From: Tunturibacter psychrotolerans
Lineage (GTDB): Bacteria; Acidobacteriota; Terriglobia; Terriglobales; Acidobacteriaceae
Assembly: GCF_040359615.1 (NCBI RefSeq)
Contig: NZ_CP132942.1
Span: 3,348,001 to 3,412,000 of the forward strand
Direction of reading: 5' to 3'
Length of the DNA: 64,000 nt
Numbering within the stretch: the first letter of the stretch is position 1; every line of letters starts with the position of its first letter. The notes under the pieces are model-generated. The model ran no database searches. It saw only the letters and a program-made list of their open reading frames with translations, and had not been told where the DNA came from. The position numbers and the translations under genes were made by a program. Below are positions 33,417-41,572 of the stretch, one piece after another.

Positions 33417-35282
33417 ATGTCGAAACGTGAATTTCAAACTGAAGTTAGTCAGCTGCTGCAACTGATCATCCACTCGCTTTACTCTCACCCGGAGATTTTT
33501 CTTCGTGAACTGGTGTCGAACTCGTCGGACGCACTGGATAAACTGCGTCATTTGACGCTGACCGAGGACGCGTATAAGGCGCTCCCGTTCAACCCGCGTA
33601 TTGATCTTGAGCTTGATGAGGAGAAGAAGACTCTTACGATCAGCGATACCGGTATCGGGATGAATGAGGAGGATCTGACCTCGAACCTCGGTACGATTGC
33701 GCGGTCCGGAACGAAGAACTTCTTGTCGCAGCTCTCTGGCGATGCGAAGAAAGATTCGAACCTGATTGGGCAGTTTGGTGTTGGGTTCTACAGCGTGTTC
33801 ATGGTCGCGGATAAGGTTGAGGTGGTTTCGCGCAAGGCCGGAGAAGAGCAGGCGTGGCGTTGGGTGAGCGATGGCAAGTCTGGATTTGATATTGAGCCTG
33901 CACAGCGGGAGGTTGCGGGGACCACGCTCGTGATTCACTTCAACGAGGAAGGGAACCAGTACGCGAATAGCTGGAGGCTGCAGGAGATTGTTAAGAAGTA
34001 CTCCAACCACATCGCGTTTCCGATCTTTCTGACTTACGACAAGAGTGAATGGAATGAGGCGGAGAAGAAGTCGAACAAAGTTCGCACTACGGAGCAGGTA
34101 AATGCTGCGAGTGCGCTGTGGCGTCGTCCGAAGAGCGAGTTGACGGATGAGGATTACAAGGAGCTTTACAAGTCGGTTTCGGGGGGATGGGATGATCCTC
34201 TGTTCTGGTTCCATACCAAGGCTGAGGGGAGTCTCGAGTACACGACCTTGTTTTACATTCCGGCGAAGGCTCCGCTGGATCTTTATCACGCGGAATATAA
34301 AGTCGGCGTGAAGCTGTATGTGAAGCGCGTCTTCATCATGGATGATGCGAAGGAGTTGCTGCCGCAGTATCTGCGGTTTGTGCGCGGGATTATCGACAGC
34401 GAAGATCTTCCGTTGAATGTGAGCCGCGAGATTCTGCAGCAGAATAAGGTGCTGACGAGTATTCGCACGGCTAGCGTGAAGAAGATTCTGGGTGAGTTGA
34501 AGAATGTTGCTGCGAATCAACCGGAGAAGTACCTGGAATTTATTGCGGAATATAACCGTCCGTTGAAGGAAGGGATCTACGGGGACTTTACGAATCGCGA
34601 GGCGTTGCTGGATCTGGTTCGGTTCAAGTCGACGCAGGTGGAAGGGTTGACGAGCCTTGCCGATGTGAAGTCGCGGATGAAGGAAGACCAGAAGAGTATC
34701 TACTACATCACGGGTGGAGCGGAGACGCTGCTGCGGACCTCACCTTTGCTTGAGATTTACAAGAAGAAGGGCATTGAGGTTCTGATTCTCGATGATGACT
34801 TCGATGAGGTGATCTTCTCTGGTGTTGAGAAGTATGGAGAGATCGATCTGAAGGCGGTGAATAAATCTTCGACTAGCGAGGATCTGAAGAGCGAAGAGGA
34901 GCCTGGGAAGGCTGAGGATCTGAAGCCGCTGCTGGAGATGTTGAAGAAGACGCTCGGCGATCGCGTGAAAGATGTGCGGGCGTCGGTACGGCTTGCCGAT
35001 AGTCCTTCGTGCATTGTTTCGGATGAAGAAGAGCCGTCGTTGAAGATGCAGCAGATGATGCGGGCGATGGGGCAGAAGGATATTCCTGCGCTGAAGCCTA
35101 CGCTCGAGATTAATCCGGATCACGAGATTGTGAAGAAGCTGCTGGCACGGTCGGATGATGCGGTGGCACAGGATGCGGCGTGGTTGCTGTTCGACCAGGC
35201 TCTGTTGATGGAGGGGGTTGCAATTCCTGATCCTGCGGCGTTTGTGCAGCGGCTCAATCGCGTGCTGAATCTTTCTGTTTAG
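33417..35282 (+). CDS. htpG: Molecular chaperone HtpG (Hsp90)
   Basis: Cytosolic Hsp90, 621 residues. The N-terminal ATPase has the GHKL motifs ELVSNSSDALDKLRHL, DTGIGMNEEDL and IGQFGVGFYSVFMVAD. The middle domain includes SVSGGWDDPLFWFH and LPLNVSREILQQNKVL with the catalytic Arg. The C-terminal dimerisation part ends LNRVLNLSV. Full length. An inverted-repeat terminator follows seven bases after the stop. Confidence 0.97.
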   Translation: MSKREFQTEVSQLLQLIIHSLYSHPEIFLRELVSNSSDALDKLRHLTLTEDAYKALPFNPRIDLELDEEKKTLTISDTGIGMNEEDLTSNLGTIARSGTKNFLSQLSGDAKKDSNLIGQFGVGFYSVFMVADKVEVVSRKAGEEQAWRWVSDGKSGFDIEPAQREVAGTTLVIHFNEEGNQYANSWRLQEIVKKYSNHIAFPIFLTYDKSEWNEAEKKSNKVRTTEQVNAASALWRRPKSELTDEDYKELYKSVSGGWDDPLFWFHTKAEGSLEYTTLFYIPAKAPLDLYHAEYKVGVKLYVKRVFIMDDAKELLPQYLRFVRGIIDSEDLPLNVSREILQQNKVLTSIRTASVKKILGELKNVAANQPEKYLEFIAEYNRPLKEGIYGDFTNREALLDLVRFKSTQVEGLTSLADVKSRMKEDQKSIYYITGGAETLLRTSPLLEIYKKKGIEVLILDDDFDEVIFSGVEKYGEIDLKAVNKSSTSEDLKSEEEPGKAEDLKPLLEMLKKTLGDRVKDVRASVRLADSPSCIVSDEEEPSLKMQQMMRAMGQKDIPALKPTLEINPDHEIVKKLLARSDDAVAQDAAWLLFDQALLMEGVAIPDPAAFVQRLNRVLNLSV

Positions 35283-35288
35283 GTTCGG

Positions 35289-35318
35289 GTGGCGGTTGTT
35301 TCTATATGCAACCGCCAC
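35289..35318. terminator. Inverted-repeat terminator between htpG and the anti-sigma gene
   Basis: Perfect 10-base stem GTGGCGGTTG/CAACCGCCAC with a 10-base loop, followed by AT-rich sequence. It lies between convergent genes and could serve both. Confidence 0.7.
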
Positions 35319-35348
35319 TGTTACCTATATTAATTTCCTGAAGTGCTC

Positions 35349-36104
35349 TTAGCTGTTTGCCTGCTTGAGAGATTGTGCGAGTCTTTCGATTTCGGTTGCG
35401 TCTACGTCGCCGATGACCAGGAATCGCAGGCCGTTGGACTGCCAGGTTTCGACGGTGAAGGCGTTGTGACCGCTAGCTTCGGTGGAAACAGGGAAGGGTA
35501 GAGCCTGGCCGGACGATGCCTGGAAGATCAGAACAGATATCTTGTGCTGACGCATGGCGACGATTAGCTGTGCGCCCGGCTGCTGATGCAGATAGACGAC
35601 ACGGCCGCCTAACAGGGTGAATTCGCTGCCTGTAAGCTCAGGCACGTTGAAGGAGAATGGGATTCGACCCTGAAACCATGGCTTTACGGTGTGACGGTCG
35701 GTCGAGATGACGTCGAGAGGATTGGTGCTGGCGAGGGCGTTGACGTGGAGGTCGGCGACTTCGCTGAACGCATCCTGGCGGCGGGAGTGTTGTGTCCAGG
35801 TGAAGGCGAGGAGAAGCATCGCTGCGAGTGCGAGGGCCACTGGGATGAAGCGAAGCATGTTGGGACGAGGGCGGCGGGGTGGAGCGATTTGCTGTTGCAG
35901 TTTTTTTCTGAACTCGAGGGTGGGAGTGTGGTGGCCCCGGGCTGCGCGAAGGCTGCTCTTCAAGCTCGTTAGCTCGGCTATCTCGGAGGCGCACTGCGGG
36001 CAAGTTGCAATATGCTCGTGCATTGCTGGTATCTGATCGGGCGGGAGTTCACCGTCGAGATAGGAGGCCAGGGTAATGGGGTTCTGATCACAGGGTATCG
36101 GCAT
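35349..36104 (-). CDS. Anti-sigma factor with zinc-binding ZAS domain
   Basis: Membrane-bound anti-sigma factor, 251 residues. The N-terminal ZAS motif is Cys 5, His 31, Cys 35 and Cys 38 (HxxxCxxC), which holds the ECF sigma factor inactive. One membrane helix at about 82-104 (LRFIPVALALAAMLLLAFTW) is followed by a periplasmic domain of about 150 residues with no family I recognise. It overlaps the sigma gene by 17 bases, the usual arrangement for a cognate pair. Confidence 0.92.
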   Translation of the reverse strand: MPIPCDQNPITLASYLDGELPPDQIPAMHEHIATCPQCASEIAELTSLKSSLRAARGHHTPTLEFRKKLQQQIAPPRRPRPNMLRFIPVALALAAMLLLAFTWTQHSRRQDAFSEVADLHVNALASTNPLDVISTDRHTVKPWFQGRIPFSFNVPELTGSEFTLLGGRVVYLHQQPGAQLIVAMRQHKISVLIFQASSGQALPFPVSTEASGHNAFTVETWQSNGLRFLVIGDVDATEIERLAQSLKQANS

Positions 36105-36630
36105 CGATAGACCTCTCCAGCATATTTGCTTTCTGTGGTCGCCGCAGGGCGGTGCGAGCGCGCGAGAGACGCGACATCACGGTTCCGATGGGCACGTCCA
36201 GAATCTGGGCAATCTCGCGGTAGGAGAACTCCTCGACCTCAGAGAGGAGGATGATCTCGCGATATGCGACGGGGAGCGCGGCGAGGGCATCGAGGACGGT
36301 CTGTTGACCCTCCTGCTGAAGAAGAAGAAGCTCGGGAGTGATGGTGTGTGCCGTTACGCTCGTGCCCTGCGCCTCCTCTTCTTCGATAGAAGATGTGTTT
36401 TGTGCGGCCAATCCGGTACGTGAGGTGTGGAAGGTATTCCGCAGGATGCGATACATCCAGGCTCTCAGATTGGTGCCTTGCTGGAAAGAACGGAATCCCT
36501 TGAGTGATTTCGCATAGGTCTCCTGCACCAAATCTTCGGCGTCTGCGCGGTCGCCGGTGAGCCAGTGGGCGAGGTTGTAAAGCTGATCGAACAGCGGCAT
36601 TGCGAGCTGCTCGAAGAACTCAGGTTCCAT
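36088..36630 (-). CDS. ECF RNA polymerase sigma factor
   Basis: Group 4 sigma factor, 180 residues. Region 2 contains NLAHWLTGDRADAEDLVQET and SLKGFRSFQQGTNLRAWMYR. Region 4 contains LPVAYREIILLSEVEEFSYR and the helix-turn-helix IAQILDVPIGTVMSRLSRAR. Controlled by the anti-sigma factor encoded just downstream in the same operon. Its own promoter could be autoregulated, but no matching element was identified. Confidence 0.94.
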   Translation of the reverse strand: MEPEFFEQLAMPLFDQLYNLAHWLTGDRADAEDLVQETYAKSLKGFRSFQQGTNLRAWMYRILRNTFHTSRTGLAAQNTSSIEEEEAQGTSVTAHTITPELLLLQQEGQQTVLDALAALPVAYREIILLSEVEEFSYREIAQILDVPIGTVMSRLSRARTALRRPQKANMLERSIDADTL

Positions 36631-36662
36631 CCTGCTCCCTCTTTGTGGTGGTGAGGATCATT

Positions 36663-36925
36663 CTATTTGCCCGAGGCTGCTTTGAGAAATCGGATGATGG
36701 CAGCGCGCTCGTCGGGTTTTGGGACGTGAAATTCGATATCGTTGTCGGGGACGAGAGAGTCGGGATCGGCGAGCTACGGAGATTCCTCCGGCGAAGCCTA
36801 GGCCATGTAGCGAAGAGAGCCGACGATCAATGCCATTGGGGCGGATCGAATTTTGCTGGGAGTTGGATTGTGATTGAACTCGATCGTTTTGCATTGATGT
36901 TCTGCTCATGACAGCCCCTGAGACA
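36663..36925 (-). pseudogene. Remnant of a small cytochrome c
   Basis: The last 36 codons before the TAG at 36663 read as the C-terminal helix of a class I cytochrome c (ADPDSLVPDND, then PKPDERAAIIRFLK). The axial-Met position reads Ile (NDIEF). An in-frame stop lies just upstream, and in another frame CLRGCH at 36925-36908 looks like a damaged heme site. Frameshift, stops and lost ligand together mark it as decayed. Too short and broken to be functional. Confidence 0.6.
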
Positions 36926-37367
36926 CAGTGGTGTACACCTTGAGAACTGGGCGGAGCAATTTTTATTCCACTAAAGTCGGAGTTTTCTTTGTCTTCGATC
37001 CCGGGGATCCAGGCTGTCTTTAGTGTGTCTACTGACCGGGAATGGGCTGGGGCCGCCGTCGGGCCTGCAAACAACGGGTTGCTTCAATCCCTTTGCCGTG
37101 CTCATGTTTCGGTCGGAAGGATGACTTTTTTGTCTGAGCAAGTAAGAGCAAAGACGAATGCCCCTCTCTACTTTGGCCAGATGACCGGGTTTTGGGTTGT
37201 ATGGGGAAAAAGGCGATGGCAACGGCAGAGACCAGGACAACAGCAGATCCCCTTCGGGGATGACAACAAGAAAGACAAATGCAACCACAGAAGCAAAAAT
37301 GGCGGGGTTTCTTCACTGCTTTGAGCAAAAGAAGACAGCAAGAGCAAAGACGAGACGGGCGTGGGTC
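36926..37367. other. Intergenic region with dispersed repeats
   Basis: No gene is supported here. It holds the 35-base repeat copy 2 and two copies of a degenerate AAGAGCAAAGACGA motif (about 37145-37158 and 37341-37354). The same motif recurs near 51720. Confidence 0.6.
37239..37273. repeat. Dispersed intergenic repeat, copy 2
   Basis: Exact 35-base match to 31136-31170, same orientation, with the central ATCCCC-TTC-GGGGAT palindrome. Located 6.1 kb from the first copy. Confidence 0.8.
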
Positions 37368-37817
37368 TTACTGTTGGAGTCCGTTCCATGACCAGCGTGG
37401 GATGCGGAGGCCGTTCGGCACGTCGGCGGAGGAGTGGTGATAGCGGGACATCGTTGTTGTGGTGGCCCAGGCGAAGTAGTCGTGCAGCACCTGCCGCAAA
37501 GTACCATTGTTGGCTAGTCCGACATCGGCCAGAGCCTGGTCGAAGCAGGCAATTGCGCGGCGATCCATTTCATCGTGTTCTCCGTTCCCGCTGTGCATCC
37601 TAACGACTGTAGTTTCGTCACCGTAGGAGTCGGAGTACGTGGTGGGGCCACCGAGTGCCTCGGCCCAGTAGGCGGCGAGTCGCTCCGTATGCTGGGGGTG
37701 GAAGCCGTGGCTGAACGCATGAGCGACGACCTCGTCGGCCATCACCCGACGATGCCAGGCGTCGGCTAGACGGTGTAGACCGTCGGTACCACCTGCAGCC
37801 TCGAAGACGGTTTGCAT
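37368..37817 (-). CDS. Truncated hemoglobin (group II-like)
   Basis: 149 residues of the 2/2 globin fold, binding heme for oxygen or NO chemistry. It shows AAGGTDGLHRLADAWHRRVM (helices A/B), AFSHGFHPQHTERLAAYWAE, VRMHSGNGEHDEMDRRAI with a candidate proximal His, and the ending IPRWSWNGL, typical of group II. The ATG at 37817 has AAGGA directly before it, too close for a good site; an in-frame GTG at 37898 has none. Expression or start is therefore uncertain. Confidence 0.85.
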   Translation of the reverse strand: MQTVFEAAGGTDGLHRLADAWHRRVMADEVVAHAFSHGFHPQHTERLAAYWAEALGGPTTYSDSYGDETTVVRMHSGNGEHDEMDRRAIACFDQALADVGLANNGTLRQVLHDYFAWATTTTMSRYHHSSADVPNGLRIPRWSWNGLQQ

Positions 37818-37964
37818 TCCTTCATGATCGCAAGCCTCCCGTGTCGATGCAAGACTGTCCGTGGTAACCGACGAGACCAGCGAGAACAAAAGGAACACTT
37901 GAAGCGGAGCTGGAGTCTAATGAACCAAAGGTTTACGAACCTCGACGGCTTCCCGGGAGAGTTT

Positions 37965-38561
37965 ATGTCCGCTGCGTTCCGTATTGATTCCGCTCACACT
38001 GCTGTCCTCAGCATGGATTGCCAGGTCGGCATCGTCTCCATGTATACAAAGGGTGATCAGGCCGCATTTCTTGCGCGTGCTGCTGGTGTCCTGCAGTTCG
38101 CTCGCGCGTCCCACATCACCGTCATGCACGTTAAAGTTGGCTTTCGACCGGGTCTTCCGGAGGTCAGTTCGAAAAACCAGCTATTCGGCGCGGTCAAGGC
38201 TTCTCCGCAACATCAAAGACTTTTTCACGAGCCTCTGGGCAGCATCGATCCTGCGCTCGGTCCCGAAGACGAGATTGTTATTACCAAGCATCGTGTTAGC
38301 GCCTTCACCGGCACCGACCTCGCCATGATTCTCCGCGCCAACGATCTTGACACGCTTGTCCTGTTCGGCATTTCCACCAGTGGCGTTGTTCTCTCCACGC
38401 TTCTTGAGGCGTGCGACGCCGATTTCCGGGTCGTCGTCATCAAGGACTGTTGCGCCGATCTCGACGCGGATCTGCACAGCACGCTCATAGAGAAGCTGTT
38501 TCCGTCGCGGGCAACTGTCCTCTCAGCCGCTGACTTTCTCAAGCTCGAGCTTGTTGAGTAA
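37965..38561 (+). CDS. Isochorismatase-like cysteine hydrolase family protein lacking the Cys
   Basis: 198 residues. The family fold is clear from HTAVLSMDCQVGIV (Asp 18) and VMHVKVGFRPG (Lys). The loop that usually carries the nucleophile (GxxTxxCV) reads GISTSGVVLST, with Val 141 in the Cys place. To my memory this variant is common in a subgroup, so it may not be a hydrolase. GGGAG five bases upstream supports the ATG at 37965 over the one at 37920. Confidence 0.85.
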   Translation: MSAAFRIDSAHTAVLSMDCQVGIVSMYTKGDQAAFLARAAGVLQFARASHITVMHVKVGFRPGLPEVSSKNQLFGAVKASPQHQRLFHEPLGSIDPALGPEDEIVITKHRVSAFTGTDLAMILRANDLDTLVLFGISTSGVVLSTLLEACDADFRVVVIKDCCADLDADLHSTLIEKLFPSRATVLSAADFLKLELVE

Positions 38562-38670
38562 GTTTCGCACCGTCATCAATGGGTTCGTAGTTCGCCAATG
38601 ATGCTTTTTCTTCGACTCGTTGCTGCGTTGCGTTGCATCGTATAGTCGGAGAGGAATCTTTGGGAAGGCG

Positions 38671-38970
38671 ATGAAGAAGAAGGCGACAAGCAAACCGGTG
38701 AGCCTGTCGGAAGAGCAGTTTTATGCGATTGCGCGAGCGCTTGGCGATGCGCGGAGGCTTGCGATCGTGCGGCAGGTTGCGGCTTCGGAGGGGATGGAGT
38801 GCAGCGCGTTGCATGTGCATGAGGAGCTCAGCCCGGCGACTGTGTCCCATCATATGAAGGAGTTAAACGAGGTGGGGTTGGTGGAGATAAGACGGTCGGG
38901 GCGGTCGGCGAATCTCTTTTTGTGTCGACCTGTCTTCGATGCGTATGTACGGCGTCTCGCGTCACTTTAG
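38671..38970 (+). CDS. ArsR-family transcriptional regulator
   Basis: 99-residue winged helix-turn-helix repressor. The recognition helix is in ELSPATVSHHMKELNEVGL, with the wing VEIRRSGRSANLFLC. The metal-binding ELCVCDL motif of arsenic sensors is absent, so it probably responds to something else. It lies 92 bases before the SDR gene, with a palindrome in the gap, and probably controls that gene. GGGAAGG precedes the ATG. Confidence 0.9.
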   Translation: MKKKATSKPVSLSEEQFYAIARALGDARRLAIVRQVAASEGMECSALHVHEELSPATVSHHMKELNEVGLVEIRRSGRSANLFLCRPVFDAYVRRLASL

Positions 38971-39014
38971 TTTTCGATGAATCGGAGAATCTCTCTGCCT
39001 GGTGATGCATCTAC

Positions 39015-39048
39015 TTGGTAGCTGTTGAATAGTTCGATAGATATCGAA
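39015..39048 (+). promoter_or_regulatory. SDR promoter with overlapping ArsR-type operator
   Basis: TTGGTA (39015-39020), 17-base spacer and TAGATA (39038-39043) form a promoter. The perfect palindrome TTCGATA-GA-TATCGAA (39033-39048) covers the -10. A repressor bound there would block RNA polymerase. Confidence 0.6.
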
Positions 39049-39062
39049 ATGAGGATTACGAG

Positions 39063-39812
39063 ATGGGAAAGCTTGCAGGTAAGGTAGCGGTTGTAACCGG
39101 AGCGTCGAAGGGAATTGGCGCAGCCATTGCGAAGGAGTTGGCGGCGCAAGGGGCGTCGGTTGTGGTGAACTACGCGTCGAGCAAAGAGGGCGCTGACAAG
39201 GTTGTTGCCGAGATCACCAAGGCCGGGGGCAAGGCGATCGCTGTGGGCGGCAGCGTTGCGAAGGCTGCAGAGATCGATAAGCTTTTTGCTGAGACGAAGA
39301 AGGCTTATGGCAAGTTGGATATTTTGGTGAACAACGCCGGCGTGTATGAGTTCGCTCCGTTGGAAGGGATTACCGAAGAATCGATCGAAAAGATGTTTGG
39401 CATCAATGTGAGGGGACTGTTGCTTGCCACCAAGGCGGGTGTGGCTCTGTTTCCACCAGAGGGCGGCAACGTGATCAATATCGGATCGGTCGCGAGTGAT
39501 CAGACGCCGCCGATGTCGGCTGCGTACAGTGGCACGAAGGGCGCTGTGGATGCGATTACTCGTGTGCTGGCCAAGGAACTGGGGCCGAAGAAGATTCGGG
39601 TCAACGCGGTGAATCCTGGCCCAGTCGTAACTGAGGGCTTCAAGTCGGCGGGCGTTGAGGGAAGCGACTTCGAGAAGTCGATGCTGCAGAGCACGCCGCT
39701 CGGCCGCATCGGCAAGCCGGACGATGTCGCCACGGTGGTTGCGTTCCTTGCTTCTGACGATGCGGGATGGGTTACGGGTTCGCTGCTGCAGACTGCGGGC
39801 GGGATGCGGTAA
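39063..39812 (+). CDS. Short-chain dehydrogenase/reductase
   Basis: Classical SDR, 249 residues. Cofactor motif TGASKGIG near 13, NNAG near 90, catalytic Ser in IGSVAS and YxxxK as YSGTK near 155. The sequence resembles 3-oxoacyl-ACP reductase and glucose 1-dehydrogenase-like enzymes, so the substrate is open. The preceding ArsR-type gene and operator suggest inducible expression. A strong terminator follows. Confidence 0.92.
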   Translation: MGKLAGKVAVVTGASKGIGAAIAKELAAQGASVVVNYASSKEGADKVVAEITKAGGKAIAVGGSVAKAAEIDKLFAETKKAYGKLDILVNNAGVYEFAPLEGITEESIEKMFGINVRGLLLATKAGVALFPPEGGNVINIGSVASDQTPPMSAAYSGTKGAVDAITRVLAKELGPKKIRVNAVNPGPVVTEGFKSAGVEGSDFEKSMLQSTPLGRIGKPDDVATVVAFLASDDAGWVTGSLLQTAGGMR

Positions 39813-39828
39813 GGGCGATTTGCTGAGG

Positions 39829-39870
39829 GCGCTCCCGAATCGATGGATGGTTCGGGAGCGCTTTGTTGTT
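39829..39870 (+). terminator. Rho-independent terminator after the SDR gene
   Basis: Perfect 11-base stem GCGCTCCCGAA/TTCGGGAGCGC with an 11-base loop and a T-rich tail (TTTGTTGTT). Confidence 0.85.
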
Positions 39871-39914
39871 GGATGACGGGTGTGGTGGCGCTTCCTTTAT
39901 TCTGATGGGAAGCG

Positions 39915-40721
39915 ATGATACAGACAGTTTTGACTATTGCCGGATTCGATCCCTCTTCGGGCGCTGGTGTGACTGCGGATTTGATGGTGTTTGCAGCGCA
40001 TGGGCTGTTTGGGACTTCGTGTATTACTAGCCTGACGGTGCAGTCGACAGTCGGGGTGCAGGCGAGTACGCCGGTGGCGGCGGAGACGGTGCGGGCTACG
40101 CTCGACTGCCTGGAGAGCGATCTGCCGGCGGAGGGGATCAAGATTGGAATGCTGGCTACGGCGGGGAATGTGGCTGCGGTAGCGGGATTTCTGGAGGGGT
40201 TGCGGGGACACGGGGTGCGGGTTCCAGTGGTGCTCGATCCGGTGATCAGGTCGAGTTCGGGCAGGGAACTGCTGGATGCGGAGGGAGTGGGTGTGCTGCG
40301 GGAGAGACTGCTACCACTGGTGGATTGGGTGACGCCGAATCTGGAGGAGTTGGGGATACTGGCGGGGCGAATTGTGATGCAGCGAGGGGATCTGCCGGAG
40401 GCGGCGCGGGATCTGCAGGCGATGGGGAAGGACTTGAATGTGGTGGCGACGGGGGGGCATCTGATGCCACCGGACGATCTGTTGGTGCGCGCGGGCGGGG
40501 AGATGGACTGGCTGCCGGGGGAGCAGATTGTGAGCCGGTCGACGCATGGCACGGGATGCGCGTTTTCGAGTGCGTTGCTGAGCCGGTTGGTGCTGGGGGA
40601 TGCTCCGCTGGGCGCGGCGGTGATGGCGAAGCGTTATGTGGCGGAGGCGATTCGGACAGCCGAGCCGATGGGGAAGGGTCTGGGGCCTTTGAATCTTCTT
40701 TTGCCGCTGCGGGGCAGGTAG
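39915..40721 (+). CDS. thiD: Hydroxymethylpyrimidine/phosphomethylpyrimidine kinase
   Basis: Ribokinase-fold kinase that phosphorylates HMP and HMP-P in thiamine synthesis. 268 residues. Substrate motif GFDPSSGAGVTADLMVF at the N-terminus, VLDPVIRSSSG near 112, TPNLEEL near 142, and the anion-hole HGTGCAFSSAL near 211 with the catalytic Asp/Cys region. thiS lies 0.6 kb downstream. No TPP riboswitch core was recognised upstream. Confidence 0.94.
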   Translation: MIQTVLTIAGFDPSSGAGVTADLMVFAAHGLFGTSCITSLTVQSTVGVQASTPVAAETVRATLDCLESDLPAEGIKIGMLATAGNVAAVAGFLEGLRGHGVRVPVVLDPVIRSSSGRELLDAEGVGVLRERLLPLVDWVTPNLEELGILAGRIVMQRGDLPEAARDLQAMGKDLNVVATGGHLMPPDDLLVRAGGEMDWLPGEQIVSRSTHGTGCAFSSALLSRLVLGDAPLGAAVMAKRYVAEAIRTAEPMGKGLGPLNLLLPLRGR

Positions 40722-40969
40722 CGCAGAAAGGCCGCGTCACAGCGGCGTGCTGAATTGGGAACGGCGGGGGCGGGCCGGGTTTCGGGTGGGTCGTGGAATG
40801 AATCAGCCGAGTTAAGTGTTGGATCTACATCGATTGGGTCATTGCAGGGCTCTGTTTGGCCTGTTTCGATAACCCAGAGGGTTCGTGTGTTGACTCGCGT
40901 TGAGGGGATATTCCGGATAATGCCGAGGCGGAGGTTCGCCGATAGGGATTAGGACGGAGGATTTGGTTC

Positions 40970-41326
40970 ATGTCCACAGTACCGTTTCCCGGGATCTTTC
41001 GGCCCGAACTCGTAAACCGGAACGCCTCGAGCGTTCCAACTCTTTCGCCGGGGAACCCCGCGCCGAAGAATGCAGACCTAACGATTCATCGGATCACCAG
41101 GACACATCATGGTCGTACGCTGCTAACGCTGGGACATGCGGCCGAGTATCTTGCGAACTCGCGGCGTTATTCCATTCAGGCGTTTGACAATAAATCGGAC
41201 GATGAGGCGATACACATCCTAATGGGGCTGAGCCGCACGGTGTTTGAGGACTTTGCCCAACATCCGGCATGGACTCGTCGCTTTTGGAATTGGGTTGTCG
41301 AGCGGGTGGTGCAGTTGTTGGATTAA
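40970..41326 (+). CDS. Hypothetical protein between thiD and thiS
   Basis: 118 residues, no signal peptide or membrane helix. The C-terminal two thirds look helical (LLTLGHAAEYLANSRRY, DEAIHILMGLSRTVFEDF). GGAGG nine bases before the ATG supports it as real. Unknown family. The 248 bases before it (40722-40969) hold no gene. Confidence 0.6.
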   Translation: MSTVPFPGIFRPELVNRNASSVPTLSPGNPAPKNADLTIHRITRTHHGRTLLTLGHAAEYLANSRRYSIQAFDNKSDDEAIHILMGLSRTVFEDFAQHPAWTRRFWNWVVERVVQLLD

Positions 41327-41339
41327 ACAAGAGTGCTGC

Positions 41340-41345
41340 TAGGCT
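41340..41345 (+). promoter_or_regulatory. -10 element of thiS
   Basis: TAGGCT followed by GGAAGAGT and ATG. A possible TTGGAT -35 lies 16 bases upstream, in the end of the preceding gene. Confidence 0.35.
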
Positions 41346-41353
41346 GGAAGAGT

Positions 41354-41572
41354 ATGGCACTTACTCTGATCGTGAACGGCCAGTCCCGCGACTTCGAAGC
41401 GCTTCCGGAGTCCGCCAACCTTGAACAACTTGTGGTCGAGCTTGGACTGAAGGGCGACAGGGTGGCGATTGAACATAATGGCGCGATTGCACCACGCTCG
41501 AGCTGGGCTCAGACGGTTTTGACCGGAGGGGATCGGCTCGAGGTAGTTCATTTTGTCGGTGGCGGGGTGTGA
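41354..41572 (+). CDS. thiS: Sulfur carrier protein ThiS
   Basis: 72-residue beta-grasp sulfur carrier for thiazole synthesis. LTLIVNGQSRDFEALPESAN at the start and GGDRLEVVHFVGGG at the end match ThiS. The last residue is Val after GGG, whereas ThiS needs a C-terminal Gly-Gly for thiocarboxylate formation; a protease or tolerance would be needed. No thiG or thiF is nearby. Its last 25 bases overlap the convergent glycosyltransferase gene. Confidence 0.88.
   Translation: MALTLIVNGQSRDFEALPESANLEQLVVELGLKGDRVAIEHNGAIAPRSSWAQTVLTGGDRLEVVHFVGGGV

Noticed and set aside
36658..37074. 138-codon minus-strand frame overlapping the cytochrome remnant
   Set aside because: It is in a different frame from the recognisable cytochrome C-terminus and has no domain.
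40722..40969. Possible TPP riboswitch near the thiamine genes
   Set aside because: The conserved CTGAGA and the P4/P5 core bases are not present, and thiD has its own upstream region without them either.
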